A DNA stretch of 64,000 nt from Neomegalonema sp. (GCA_022760355.1 JALEGB010000012.1:1-64000), one strand, 5' to 3'. Numbered from the stretch's first letter, positions 49,185 to 59,164 are shown. Program-made: numbers and translations. Notes: generated from the letters alone by a model not told the origin.

Positions 49185-49919
49185 TTATACGAACAGGCTG
49201 ATAAGACCCGCGCCAATCATGATTGCCGAACTTAGGCTGGCGATCTTCATCCCGTAGTCCAGCGCCTCGGTCCGCATCCGGCGACCATCCCGCACGATCG
49301 GACGCGCGAAGCGCAGCCATGCGACCCGGGCATGATCCGCCCAGCTTGGTTCGCCTTCCAGGCTCGTCACCTCCGCGTAGGCGCGAAACGCCCGCCAGTG
49401 GTTCTCGAGCACGCCGCGCCCGGTGAGCAATTCAATGTCGGCGTAGCGGGCGAGGATAATGGCGTCCTCTTCCGGCTTCATATTTTCGATTCGCGCCGGA
49501 TACAGAAAGGCGGTCACCGCTCCATCGACGCCTTGGGCGTATAGCAGCGCCGCGCCGGTTTCTTGAGCGCCAACCCAGTCGCCGCGCAGGCGCGCGTTGG
49601 TCAGGCCCGCCATATGGCGGATTTCGGACGCGCCGTAAGCGACTTCGACGACTCGCGCCTCATTGCCGCCAGCGCCGCCAAGCACCGGATCATCGCCGGA
49701 CACCGAAACACTGTAGCCAGCGCGCGCCTCCATACGGCGGTGGCCTGCGTCAAAATGGGGCTGATCAAAAAACGCGGCTGCGTTTTTCCGAAACAGCGAA
49801 AAATCATACTCCCGGCGACGTCGAGAAAGGGCCGCGCCCATTTTCTTCGCGCGGCTCAGTTCGGTTTTGCGTAAGGCGCGGGTTTCGCCCTTCTGCGTTG
49901 CTTCAGTCATATCGAGCAT
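49185..49919 (-). CDS. Hypothetical protein with C-terminal TM segment
   Basis: MLDMTEATQKGETRALRKTELSRAKKMG...; IASLSSAIMIGAGLISLFV; start moved from 50090. Confidence 0.65.
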   Translation of the reverse strand: MLDMTEATQKGETRALRKTELSRAKKMGAALSRRRREYDFSLFRKNAAAFFDQPHFDAGHRRMEARAGYSVSVSGDDPVLGGAGGNEARVVEVAYGASEIRHMAGLTNARLRGDWVGAQETGAALLYAQGVDGAVTAFLYPARIENMKPEEDAIILARYADIELLTGRGVLENHWRAFRAYAEVTSLEGEPSWADHARVAWLRFARPIVRDGRRMRTEALDYGMKIASLSSAIMIGAGLISLFV

Positions 49920-50041
49920 TCTCGGCTCCTGAACAGCGGCCGCAGCCGCTGAATTCGCGCGGCGATGGATCGGCTCTGAGTTATGTGCGAGCAAGAGTTC
50001 GCAAACGAGTGTTAATGCCGACTTAACTAGCGGGCGACCTG

Positions 50042-51049
50042 ATGACGAATGAAGACGAAACGCAACCTGTTGCAAACAAAGCAATAACAACGATGTCCGC
50101 CCCAGCTTTCAACGCCCCCCTGGCGGCCTCCGAGGTCCAGCTGCGCGCGCCAAGCGCTGGCGAGATTCGCGTAAAGGTGGCTGGTTGCGGCGTAAATTTC
50201 GCCGATACGCTACTTGTCGCCGGCAAATACCAGGAGCGGCTGGAGCCCCCCATCACGCCAGGCCTAGAGATCTCCGGCGTGATCGAGGCTGTCGGAGACG
50301 GCGCGATGATCGATGGGCGTCCAGCCTCTCCCGGCATGCGTGTGGCCGCGATGTGCCAACGTGGGATGGCGGAATATGCGATTGCCGATTCGCGCGCCGC
50401 CGCGCCGGCGCCGGAGGCGCTCGATTTGATCGATGCGGCGGCGGCGCCCGTCGCCTATGGCACCGGGCTGGTCGCGTTGCGTGATCGAGCGCGGCTTGCG
50501 CCCGGAGAGCGGCTTCTTGTGACTGGTGCGGCGGGCGGTGTCGGGTTGACCGCTGTGGAGCTGGGCAAGTTGCTGGGCGCCGAAGTGATCGCCGCAGCGC
50601 GGGGCGCCGAAAAATGCGCAATTGCGGCGGCGAAAGGCGCGGACCATGTGATCGATACTGACAAAGATGATCTCCGGACAGTCTTGAAGGGGCTCGGAGG
50701 CATTGACGTCGCTTATGAGACGGTCGGCGGCGATGTGTGGGACGCAACATTTCGCGCCGCACGCCCTGGCGCGCGATTGCTGCCGATCGGCTTCGCCGGC
50801 GGCGGCGTGCCGCAAATTCCGGCGAATGTGCTGTTGGTGAAAAATATTACCATCATCGGATTTTACTGGGGCGGATGGATGGCCTTGGATCCGTCCGTGT
50901 TCGGAGACGCGCTGAAGCAGATCTTCGCTTGGATCGTGGATGGTCGGCTGAAGCCGGAAGTGACGCGGATGCCGCTTGCTCAGGCCGAACAGGCCCTGAA
51001 CGCTGTGCGCGAACGCCGTGCGGTCGGCAAGCTGGTTCTGACGCCATAG
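50042..51049 (+). CDS. Quinone oxidoreductase family (MDR superfamily)
   Basis: GCGVNFADTLLVAGKYQ; LLVTGAAGGVGLTAVELGKLLGAEVIAAARG. Confidence 0.9.
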   Translation: MTNEDETQPVANKAITTMSAPAFNAPLAASEVQLRAPSAGEIRVKVAGCGVNFADTLLVAGKYQERLEPPITPGLEISGVIEAVGDGAMIDGRPASPGMRVAAMCQRGMAEYAIADSRAAAPAPEALDLIDAAAAPVAYGTGLVALRDRARLAPGERLLVTGAAGGVGLTAVELGKLLGAEVIAAARGAEKCAIAAAKGADHVIDTDKDDLRTVLKGLGGIDVAYETVGGDVWDATFRAARPGARLLPIGFAGGGVPQIPANVLLVKNITIIGFYWGGWMALDPSVFGDALKQIFAWIVDGRLKPEVTRMPLAQAEQALNAVRERRAVGKLVLTP

Positions 51050-51245
51050 TTGTTGGAGGCTTGCCGATGTAACTATGGGTAGAGCGTCGGAGATTTCTTC
51101 CGGCGCGGCGTCGGAAATAAGAGCAGATTTTACAACGGCCTAGATCGGGCAATCTCAACTGGCGCCAGTTATCGGCGCCGGTCAACCTCGACTTAAACCC
51201 TTTGCCGCAAGATGAGCGCTGATTTCAACTATATTGGGCGGCGTT

Positions 51246-53069
51246 ATGAGCATTCGCGCGCATCTACTGCACCTCGCGGCAACCGGCGTAGCCCTTATTT
51301 CGGTATTGTTTTTTGGGGCTGATTGGATGATCGGCGGACTGACCGCCGCCTTTCTCGTCATCATCTACGTCGATCGGCTATTGACCACGGCGCCTTCTGT
51401 GGAGACGCCAATCACCCCCCAAGACGCGACGGCTGAGAACATACAAGCGGCAATCATTGCTGCAGAGCCGCCAGAAGCGGGGCCAGATTACGGCCCTGCG
51501 CTGCAGGAGCTGGCGATGAAGCTGGCGCGCGGCGACATGACGGCGCGCTTGGCGGCGCCCGATCCGGCCGATACGCGCGCGGCCAAAAGCCTGAACGATG
51601 CTTTGCAGACCATAAACACCGCCGTTGATGAAGCGTTGGCGCTCGCCGATGTGGCGTCTGGCGGGGACCTTACTGCGCGGGCGAACGGCCGGTATCATGG
51701 ACATGCGGATGCGTTGACGGCGGCTCTAAACGGGCTTCTCGGCGGGTTGAGCGAGCTGGCGGGAGCGTTACAGACTGCGGTCGAGCAAACGGAGTCCCGG
51801 AGCAGTCGGATGGCGCAGGTGGCGGCGGACCTGACCAGTCGCAGCCGCAATCAGCTTACCGCGTTTGAAACGGTGCAGGCCGAGTTCAAAGACATCTGCT
51901 CAGGCCTGGATAAGGTGAATTCGGGCGCCGAAACCAGCCGCGCAGCAATTGAAACGACGGTAGTCGCCGCGGAGGCGGGCCGGGAGCGGATCTCTGAGGC
52001 GGTAACCGCCATTTCACGCGTCGCCAGCAGCTCAAAGGAAATCGGCGATGTTGTCGAGCTGATCGCCAGCATTTCGCAACAGTCTCAACTGCTTTCGGTA
52101 AATGCATCCGTTGAAGCCGCGCGCGCCGGTGAAGCTGGACTTGGGTTCGGTATTGTCGCAAGCGAAATGGGATCGCTTGCCGCGCGCACGAATGACGCGG
52201 CGAAGAAGATTGATAACATCGCAAAAGGCGCTGCGCGCGATGTCGCCGAAGGCGCGAAGCTTGTGTCGTCGGCGGTCGAAGCGATCGACCGCATTGAAAC
52301 CGGCGCCGCCAGCGCCGCCTCGGCGAGCGCAAACATTCTGACGGCGACAGCGGAAGAAACGGACCGGCTGGGGCGCTGTCAGGACACCATCGCCGGCAAA
52401 CAGCGCGATGTCGCCGCGAACCTGGAGCTGGCGGAGACGGCCCGGCTGCTTGCTGACGAATTGGCGAACAACGCCGAAGCGCTGCACAACCTTTCCAGCC
52501 GATTCATCCTTGACGATCCAAAGATGACGGACGCCGTGAAGCGTTGTGCAGATCAAGCGTCGCAGGCGCTGGAAGCGGCGGTCGATCGCGGCGAGATCTC
52601 GATGGAGGATCTGTTTTCCCACGAGTACCAGCGGATTAAGGGGTCAAACCCCGCACAATATCTGACCCCCTATGTTCCAATTACTGATCGCTATGTGTCG
52701 CCGATCATTGAGACCGTTTTTGACCTCGGGCCGGGAATTGCGTTTGGCGCTGTGATGAATGACGACGGTTTCTTGCCGACCCACAGTCAGAAATTCTCCA
52801 AACCTCAGGGCGGCGACCCTGTCTGGAACACGTCGAACTGTCGCAACCGCCGATTCTTTAACGATCGCGTCGGCCTTGCGTGCGGACAAAGCCGTGGCGG
52901 TCACTTGCTGCAGGTCTATCGACGCGATATGGGCGGCGGCGTTTACGTGACGATGAAAGACATCAGCGCGCCGATTACTGTAAAAGGCAAGCACTGGGGC
53001 GGCTTTCGCATCGGATATCGTACGGTGCAAGAGGACGCGGCTCCGGCGCAGGCCCGAAAAGTCAGCTGA
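51246..53069 (+). CDS. Methyl-accepting chemotaxis protein with C-terminal sensor-like region
   Basis: N-terminal TM pair; MCP core SSKEIGDVVELIASISQQSQLLSVNASVEAARAGEAGLGFGIVASEMGSLAARTNDAAKKI; C-terminal NTSNCRNRRFFNDRVGLACGQ...GGVYVTMKDISAPITVKGKHWGGFRIGYR. Confidence 0.92.
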   Translation: MSIRAHLLHLAATGVALISVLFFGADWMIGGLTAAFLVIIYVDRLLTTAPSVETPITPQDATAENIQAAIIAAEPPEAGPDYGPALQELAMKLARGDMTARLAAPDPADTRAAKSLNDALQTINTAVDEALALADVASGGDLTARANGRYHGHADALTAALNGLLGGLSELAGALQTAVEQTESRSSRMAQVAADLTSRSRNQLTAFETVQAEFKDICSGLDKVNSGAETSRAAIETTVVAAEAGRERISEAVTAISRVASSSKEIGDVVELIASISQQSQLLSVNASVEAARAGEAGLGFGIVASEMGSLAARTNDAAKKIDNIAKGAARDVAEGAKLVSSAVEAIDRIETGAASAASASANILTATAEETDRLGRCQDTIAGKQRDVAANLELAETARLLADELANNAEALHNLSSRFILDDPKMTDAVKRCADQASQALEAAVDRGEISMEDLFSHEYQRIKGSNPAQYLTPYVPITDRYVSPIIETVFDLGPGIAFGAVMNDDGFLPTHSQKFSKPQGGDPVWNTSNCRNRRFFNDRVGLACGQSRGGHLLQVYRRDMGGGVYVTMKDISAPITVKGKHWGGFRIGYRTVQEDAAPAQARKVS

Positions 53070-53076
53070 CGCCGGC

Positions 53077-53099
53077 ATATTTATGAGTTCGCACCCTAG
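53077..53099. repeat. Short dispersed repeat at TAG stop of minus-strand gene
   Basis: ATATTTATGAGTTCGCACCCTAG; 21-bp exact match to 54326-54346. Confidence 0.85.
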
Positions 53100-54106
53100 G
53101 TGAGCGAGGCGACTGTGAGCACAATTTTGCCGATATGGGCTGAGCTTTCCATACGGCGGTGAGCTTCCGCCGCGTCCTCAAGATCAAACAAGCGGTCCAT
53201 CACCGGCGCGATCCGGCCATCCTCGAGCGCAGGCCACACTTTTTCTTCAAGCGCTTGGGCGATGGCGGCTTTAGCCTCATTTGAGCGTGGGCGTAGCGTT
53301 GAGCCGCTCCAGCTGATGCGCTTGACCATGGCGGGCGCGAAATTGACCTCTGCTTTCGGACCGTTGAGGAACGCGATGTTTACGATCCGCCCATCCTCAG
53401 CAGCGCATTTGAAGTTGCGCGGAATGTAGTCGCCGCCGACCATATCAAGGATCACATCGACGCCTCGACCGGCGGTCTTTTCCTTGATGATCTCAGCGAA
53501 ATCATGCTCGCGGTAATTGATCGCCAGATCGGCGCCGAGTCGTTCGCAGGCGGCGCATTTCTCAGCGGAGCCAGCGGTCGTAAACACCCGCGCGCCCATT
53601 AATCTCGCCAGTTGGATCGCTGTTGTGCCGATGCCGCTGGAGCCGCCATGCACCAGCAGCGTTTCACCTTCAGCCAAACCGGCGCGATCGAAAACGTTGC
53701 TCCAGACCGTGAAGAAAGTTTCGGGTACGGCCGCGGCTTGCTCGAAACTGAGCGGCGCGGGGATTGGCAGCGCATGAGATGCGGGGACGACAACATACTC
53801 CGCATAGCCGCCGCCGGGCGTCAACGCGCAGACGGCGTCTCCCAACGTCCAGCGCTCAACGCCGGCGCCGAGGTCCACGACTTCGCCGGCAACTTCCAGT
53901 CCCGGCAGGTCGGATGCGTCCTTGGGGGGCGGGTATGCGCCTGCGCGTTGCAGGGCGTCTGGGCGGTTTACGCCAGCGGCCCGAACCTTGATCAGAATTT
54001 CGCCGTGGCCGGGGAAAGGCGTGGCGCGTGTGGCGAGTCTGAGTTTCTCCGGGCCGCCCGGCTCGGAAATTTCTACGCAGCGCATTAGACTCGCTAAATC
54101 AGACAT
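53096..54106 (-). CDS. NAD(P)H-quinone oxidoreductase, zinc-binding dehydrogenase family
   Basis: MRCVEISEPGGPEKLRL; LLVHGGSSGIGTTAIQLARLMGARVFTTAGS. Confidence 0.93.
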   Translation of the reverse strand: MSDLASLMRCVEISEPGGPEKLRLATRATPFPGHGEILIKVRAAGVNRPDALQRAGAYPPPKDASDLPGLEVAGEVVDLGAGVERWTLGDAVCALTPGGGYAEYVVVPASHALPIPAPLSFEQAAAVPETFFTVWSNVFDRAGLAEGETLLVHGGSSGIGTTAIQLARLMGARVFTTAGSAEKCAACERLGADLAINYREHDFAEIIKEKTAGRGVDVILDMVGGDYIPRNFKCAAEDGRIVNIAFLNGPKAEVNFAPAMVKRISWSGSTLRPRSNEAKAAIAQALEEKVWPALEDGRIAPVMDRLFDLEDAAEAHRRMESSAHIGKIVLTVASLT

Positions 54107-54321
54107 CCGCCTCTCCCGCCAAGCATGCGCGCCAACATTAAGGCGCGTCAACGGACGATTGTTAGCGGAAGAGTTGGCGCGCGGCTATCATGGAGACGCC
54201 GCGCGACGGGCCGATCATCGACGCACGGCTTCCCCCGGCTGGCCATGTGGAAGGCAGGGTTCGATCACCGCCCAAGCCTCGTCCGAAAGCCAGAGAAGCC
54301 GCCTGCCGAACGCTGGCTCGG

Positions 54322-54346
54322 CCAGATTTATGAGTTCGCACCCTAG
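54322..54346. repeat. Short dispersed repeat at TAG stop of apt
   Basis: CCAGATTTATGAGTTCGCACCCTAG. Confidence 0.85.
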
Positions 54347-54912
54347 TGACCTTCATACGCGATAAGCGACGACACAGGCACGCCCGCCTCCGCGATGCGG
54401 TCAGCGCCGCCCAATTCCGGTAGATCAATCACCGCGCCAAACGCCGCCGGTTCCGCGTCAAGCCGCCGGATAAGATCGATGGTTGCCAGCGCGGTGCCTC
54501 CTGTCGCGATCAGATCGTCAACGATCCCGACCCGCGTATTTGGGGGAATGGCGTCGACATGCATCTCCAACGTCGCTGATCCATATTCCAGCTGGTAGTC
54601 AGCGCTGATCGTCCGCCAGGGAAGCTTACCTTTCTTACGCACGGGCGCGAAACCAAGACCAAGTTCGCGCGCAATTGCGCCGCCCAGAATGAAGCCGCGG
54701 GCTTCAACCCCCGCCACCATCTGCACCGCCTGCGTTCGGAACGTCTCCGCTAGCCGGGCGCAGGCGACATCGAACGCTTCCACATGACTAAACAGCGGCG
54801 TGACGTCACGGAAGATAATGCCCGGCTCCGGAAAGTCTGGAATCGCTCGAACATGCTCCTTGAGGTCAACTTCGGCTGCGGATGCGCCGCTGCGCAGATC
54901 TTCTGACGCCAT
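54343..54912 (-). CDS. apt: Adenine phosphoribosyltransferase
   Basis: IPDFPEPGIIFRDVTPLF; VGIVDDLIATGGTALATIDLI. Confidence 0.96.
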   Translation of the reverse strand: MASEDLRSGASAAEVDLKEHVRAIPDFPEPGIIFRDVTPLFSHVEAFDVACARLAETFRTQAVQMVAGVEARGFILGGAIARELGLGFAPVRKKGKLPWRTISADYQLEYGSATLEMHVDAIPPNTRVGIVDDLIATGGTALATIDLIRRLDAEPAAFGAVIDLPELGGADRIAEAGVPVSSLIAYEGH

Positions 54913-54941
54913 TCTCGGCCTTTCCTTCTAAATTACGTCGC

Positions 54942-55844
54942 CTAGCGCGACAAAACCCGGCCCGCAACTGCGTCTAGTTTCGCCACAACCGCCGGATCAC
55001 GCGCCTCGGGCGCGGTTATGATCGCATATTCAAGCGCACGGTCGCAGCCATGGGGGCATGGGGTGCGTTCAGCGCCAAGTAATTCGGGCAGCTTGGCCAC
55101 GGACGCGCGCGCCGCTTCGGCGTTGCCGTTCATTACTTTGATGATGGTCGTGATATCGACTTCGCCGTGATCCTCGTGCCAGCTGTCATAATCGGTGACC
55201 ATTGCGATGCTGGCGTAACAAAGCTCAGCTTCACGCGCGAGTTTGGCCTCGGGCATGTTGGTCATCCCGATAACATCGCAGCCCCAATTCTCGCGATACA
55301 GCTTGCTCTCGGCGAGAGTGGAAAACTGGGGCCCCTCCATCGCCAAATAGCAGCCGCCGCCATGCACCTTGACGCCGCTGGTCTCAGCCGCTTGCGCAGC
55401 GACGCCGCTCAATCGGGCGCAGGTCGGATAAGCCATCGAGACGTGCGCGACCAGCCCTTCGCCAAAAAAGCTCTTTTCCCGCGCAACCGTACGGTCAATG
55501 AACTGTTCGACAATCACAAAATCGCCCGGCGCCATCTCTTCGCGAAACGAGCCGCAAGCGGAGAATGAGAACAGATCCGTCACGCCGACACGTTTAAGCA
55601 CATCGATATTTGCTCGATAATTGATCGTGCTCGGGCTGTGGCGATGTCCGCGGCCATGGCGCGGCAAAAACGCCATGGGAACGCCGCTGAGTTCGCCCAC
55701 GAGCACGTCATCAGACGGCGCGCCCCAAGGACTTTCGACTTTTCGCCATTGTGCGTTTTCCAGCCCCTCAATGTTGTACAGGCCGCTACCGCCCACAACG
55801 CCAATCATCCGCTGTTCTGCGCTCACCGCGCTCCTCCCATACAA
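54942..55844 (-). CDS. mtnP: S-methyl-5'-thioadenosine phosphorylase
   Basis: MIGVVGGSGLYNIEGLEN; FLPRHGRGHRHSPSTINYRANI; GMTNMPEAKLAREAELCYA. Confidence 0.95.
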   Translation of the reverse strand: MYGRSAVSAEQRMIGVVGGSGLYNIEGLENAQWRKVESPWGAPSDDVLVGELSGVPMAFLPRHGRGHRHSPSTINYRANIDVLKRVGVTDLFSFSACGSFREEMAPGDFVIVEQFIDRTVAREKSFFGEGLVAHVSMAYPTCARLSGVAAQAAETSGVKVHGGGCYLAMEGPQFSTLAESKLYRENWGCDVIGMTNMPEAKLAREAELCYASIAMVTDYDSWHEDHGEVDITTIIKVMNGNAEAARASVAKLPELLGAERTPCPHGCDRALEYAIITAPEARDPAVVAKLDAVAGRVLSR

Positions 55845-55901
55845 ATCGCGGCCGTTAACCTTTTATGAGCCGCGTTAACCTGAATTCCGAACAAAACTTT
55901 A

Positions 55902-56492
55902 ATGAGCCTCAAACACATAATCGCAAAAGTAACGTTTGGGGACCTCTCGATGATAGAAGCGACAAATGCGATCGCGCCGATTGCTCCGGCGCTGAACAAA
56001 GTGGGGCAGCCGAGCTCCATCGATCCAACACATGGCTTGGGGCTGAGCACGGACCAACGGCCCGCCCCCTCCGTACCCGTTGTTGCGGGCGCTTCGCCGC
56101 CTGCCGCCGGCCAGATCGCTCGGGCGATTGCTGAAATCCAAGAATCGCAACGCGCCAACAAAGAATCGATGTTGCGCGCTATGGCCGACGACGCGCTGAC
56201 CAAGAGCAAAGAGGGCGATGGCGCAAAGATTCTTAAGCAATCGCAAGCCGGGCCAACCGAAATGGCCCGGGGCGAAGGGGTAGAGGGAGAAACAAGCCGC
56301 GCCAAGGAGCGAGAAGCCGCGGAAGATCGGGCGTTTGCGATCGGCGACAGATTCTCCAAACGAGGGGAACAGCTCAGCGAAGAACAAGCGGCTTTCGAGG
56401 CGCAGATGCGGGCGAGCGAGGGCTATGATCAGGCGATGCAGGCCCAGCAGCGCCAAGAAGAGAAATACGCCGCGTCACGGATATTCCTCTGA
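55902..56492 (+). CDS. Hypothetical protein (start may be 55950)
   Basis: Ala/Glu/Gln-rich, MIEATNAIAPIAPALNKVG...EEKYAASRIFL; no recognised domain. Confidence 0.6.
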   Translation: MSLKHIIAKVTFGDLSMIEATNAIAPIAPALNKVGQPSSIDPTHGLGLSTDQRPAPSVPVVAGASPPAAGQIARAIAEIQESQRANKESMLRAMADDALTKSKEGDGAKILKQSQAGPTEMARGEGVEGETSRAKEREAAEDRAFAIGDRFSKRGEQLSEEQAAFEAQMRASEGYDQAMQAQQRQEEKYAASRIFL

Positions 56493-56545
56493 GCCATACA
56501 GCTGTTCAGTTTTCGATCGGCGCCGCCAAGCGGAGCCGCCGACCA

Positions 56546-57214
56546 TCACCGCGAGTGGGGGTTCTTCCGCAAATAGACGTATAATGCGCCGCCGCCGCCA
56601 TGGCTGATATGCGCCGGGTAGACGCCTGTCACAAATGTGCTTAGCGGCGGTTCCGACAGCCACAGCGGCGTTTGCGATTTTAGTATTCCGGACCCCGGCT
56701 CCGGCTCACGCCATTGGCCTGGCTCTGGTTCACGCGACCGGCCGCCTTTGCCCGTGATAACCAACACGCAGCGCGACCCAGCCGCGAACTGGCTTTGAAC
56801 AAAAGCTGAGAGCGTTCGATGCGCACGCGCCATCGTCATTCCATGCAGATCGAGCCGCGCGTCTGGCGCGATCTTGCCTCGGCGCAGACGCTGTGCGGTT
56901 CGGCGATCCAGGCCGGGCGTCGACTGGCTCAAGGGTTGGACAGCTTCGCGGCGAGGCGGGACAACGGTCGGCGGCCGCGGCGCGCCCTCCAGCCGAACAC
57001 TCCGGGGCGGCGCAGGCGTCGGCCGCGCATCTGCGGCAGGCAGGGTATTTGAACTGCGCGGCTTTTCATCAGGTCCGGGCGACGAATAATCGGAGGACGC
57101 CCGTTTTTTAAATGGGGTGACGGAGCCAACAACCCGCCGCCAGAGCGCGAGATCCTCATCGCTGATCGGCTTGCCGCCGCGCGTCGTTTTTCCGGATCCT
57201 CCGCCTTTGGTCAC
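56546..57214 (-). CDS. Smr/MutS2-type domain protein
   Basis: ARLDLHGMTMARAHRTLSAFVQSQFAAGSRCVLVITGKGGRS (LDLHG and TGKG motifs). Confidence 0.93.
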   Translation of the reverse strand: MTKGGGSGKTTRGGKPISDEDLALWRRVVGSVTPFKKRASSDYSSPGPDEKPRSSNTLPAADARPTPAPPRSVRLEGAPRPPTVVPPRREAVQPLSQSTPGLDRRTAQRLRRGKIAPDARLDLHGMTMARAHRTLSAFVQSQFAAGSRCVLVITGKGGRSREPEPGQWREPEPGSGILKSQTPLWLSEPPLSTFVTGVYPAHISHGGGGALYVYLRKNPHSR

Positions 57215-58464
57215 GATTTAGATCGGCCGATCAGCCGCTTAACCGTCGCTTTCGGCAGAAAGATCGTCAGCGACCCGCGGTGCTTCATTCGACCCGCCAA
57301 TGCGCCAGCCCTATCGCCGGTTCCCCAGAACAGATCCGCGCGCTGAGCGCCCTTAATCGCGCTGCCCGTATCCTGGGCGATCACCAGCCGGCGAATCGGG
57401 CCGGTGGGGCTGTTGTCCGCCATCAGCCAAACCGGCGCGCCAAGCGTGTTGTAGCGCCGATCAATCGCGATGCTGCGACCATCGCTCAATTGCACGCCCA
57501 GCGCGCCCAGCGGGCCGCTGTCAGACCTCAGCCCGGTAACTTCCCGAAAGAAGATAAAGCTCTTGTTGGTGGCGAGCAGATCCAGGCCCTTTGCTGGATT
57601 GGCGCGGACGTAATCCTGAATGACCTTGGCGGATGCGCGGCCGCGAGTCGTGAGGCCCCGCCGAATCATCTCTCGACCGACCGACTTATAGGGGTAGCCG
57701 TTCTTGGCCGAAAAGGCGACGCGCGTCGTGCTGCCATCGGGGAACCGCAATCGTCCAGATCCCTGAACATGCAGGAAGAAATTATCTACGGCATCATCCA
57801 GATAGGCGATCTCAAGCTTTCGGCCGCGCAAGCCGCCGCGATAGATCTGGCCACGGGTGAGATAAGGTCTGATCTGGCCCGCCTTCACCATCCCATAGAC
57901 GCCGCCTTTGCTGACCAGCTCCGGCGGGCGCGCATAGAGCGCATGCACATAGGCGCCGCTAGACCGCCGGCTCGCACGAAGCTCAGGTTCAAAATAAGAT
58001 GTCACCAATGCGCGCTTGCTCGGCTTCAGGCGCACAGGCTGGAAAGCCTGCTCAAAGAAGGCCTTAGCGGCGCGCGGATCGACGCTTTGCGCCGCCAGAC
58101 AGACCGGCCGCCAATCCTCGATTTCTGTTCCCAACCCGCCGAGCACTTTCGCCGATCGCAGCTTGAGAATCTTCGCGCAAGACACTTTGAAAGCGCGAAG
58201 CCCCGCAGCGTGATCATCCGCCGCCCAACCTGGCAGCGCATCAAAGCTGGCGATTTTAACCCGCACATTGCGATCGGGCTCGACGTAAACCCGACCGGCG
58301 GTAAGGCCATAATCGCGCTCAATCAGCGACGCATCGCCGATCGCGGCGGAAATTTCGCCTCTGAGCAGATCCGCATCAGCGGTTTCGATGTCGCTTTTCG
58401 TGGTGCAGCCAATCAAAAAGGCCGTCGCCGCGCAGGCCAAAGAAAGTCGCCGATACGTTCGCAT
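57211..58464 (-). CDS. mltA: Murein transglycosylase A (MltA)
   Basis: LVTSYFEPELRASR; YLDDAVDNFFLHVQGSGRLRFPDG; VIAQDTGSAIKGAQRADLFWGTGDRAGALAGRMKHRG. Confidence 0.95.
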   Translation of the reverse strand: MRTYRRLSLACAATAFLIGCTTKSDIETADADLLRGEISAAIGDASLIERDYGLTAGRVYVEPDRNVRVKIASFDALPGWAADDHAAGLRAFKVSCAKILKLRSAKVLGGLGTEIEDWRPVCLAAQSVDPRAAKAFFEQAFQPVRLKPSKRALVTSYFEPELRASRRSSGAYVHALYARPPELVSKGGVYGMVKAGQIRPYLTRGQIYRGGLRGRKLEIAYLDDAVDNFFLHVQGSGRLRFPDGSTTRVAFSAKNGYPYKSVGREMIRRGLTTRGRASAKVIQDYVRANPAKGLDLLATNKSFIFFREVTGLRSDSGPLGALGVQLSDGRSIAIDRRYNTLGAPVWLMADNSPTGPIRRLVIAQDTGSAIKGAQRADLFWGTGDRAGALAGRMKHRGSLTIFLPKATVKRLIGRSKS

Positions 58465-58465
58465 G

Positions 58466-59164
58466 TCACTCGCCCGTTGCTGTCAATGTCCAGTTCGGGT
58501 CAGGGTTGCCGAGCATCCGCGAATAGGTCCAAACGTCGCCAATTCGACGTACGGCGTTCTCGTCGCCTTCGACGATCTCGCCACTGGAATTCCGCGTCGC
58601 CGAAATCACGTCCGCTGCATAACGTACGGAGATTTCCGCAACCCCTGTCGCGTCATCCACCGTCGCCTCAATCAGCTCTGCGCTTTCGAGACCTACAAAC
58701 TTCATCTCGACACTCAACCCACTGCTCTTTCTTTGCGCTATGGCGTCTGAAAAAGCGGTGAACACGTCGGGCGCCAGGAAAGGTTTTAGTGTCTCTGTAT
58801 CCCCAGCTTCGAAAGCAGTTAGCAACATTTCGTAAGCGCCGCGGGCTCCGGTCATGAATTCCGTAACGCTGAACGACGAATCTCGCCGCTTGATCACCAT
58901 CAGAGCATTCGCCAGCGGCGAACCCTCCTCCGCAACCGCGAGCACTTCCGCATCCGGCGCCGGATCATTCGCAGCGCTGCGGCTGCCTGGAAACGGCGTA
59001 ACATTATCATCTGCGGAGGAAGAGGATGCTGGTTCGTTCTGTCGGGTGTATTTGTCGGGATCTTCGAACCCCGTCCGCTCACCAAGCACGTTTCGCAACC
59101 GAAACAGCAAAAATCCAGCCACCGCCGCTAGAATGATCGTAATCAAAAGGTCATTGTCGCTCAT
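58466..59164 (-). CDS. Tim44/TimA domain protein
   Basis: Single N-terminal TM; FLAPDVFTAFSDAIAQRKSSGLSVEMKFVGLESAELIEATVDDATGVAEISVRYAADVI; EDVWTYSR-type ending; context with secB/mltA. Confidence 0.88.
   Translation of the reverse strand: MSDNDLLITIILAAVAGFLLFRLRNVLGERTGFEDPDKYTRQNEPASSSSADDNVTPFPGSRSAANDPAPDAEVLAVAEEGSPLANALMVIKRRDSSFSVTEFMTGARGAYEMLLTAFEAGDTETLKPFLAPDVFTAFSDAIAQRKSSGLSVEMKFVGLESAELIEATVDDATGVAEISVRYAADVISATRNSSGEIVEGDENAVRRIGDVWTYSRMLGNPDPNWTLTATGE

Noticed and set aside
50042-54106. Two quinone oxidoreductases flanking the MCP considered as a duplication or composite element
   Set aside because: They are different MDR subfamilies, on opposite strands, with low similarity outside common motifs.
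57280-58761. 493-aa plus-strand ORF opposite mltA
   Set aside because: Antisense shadow of MltA; no domain-like sequence.
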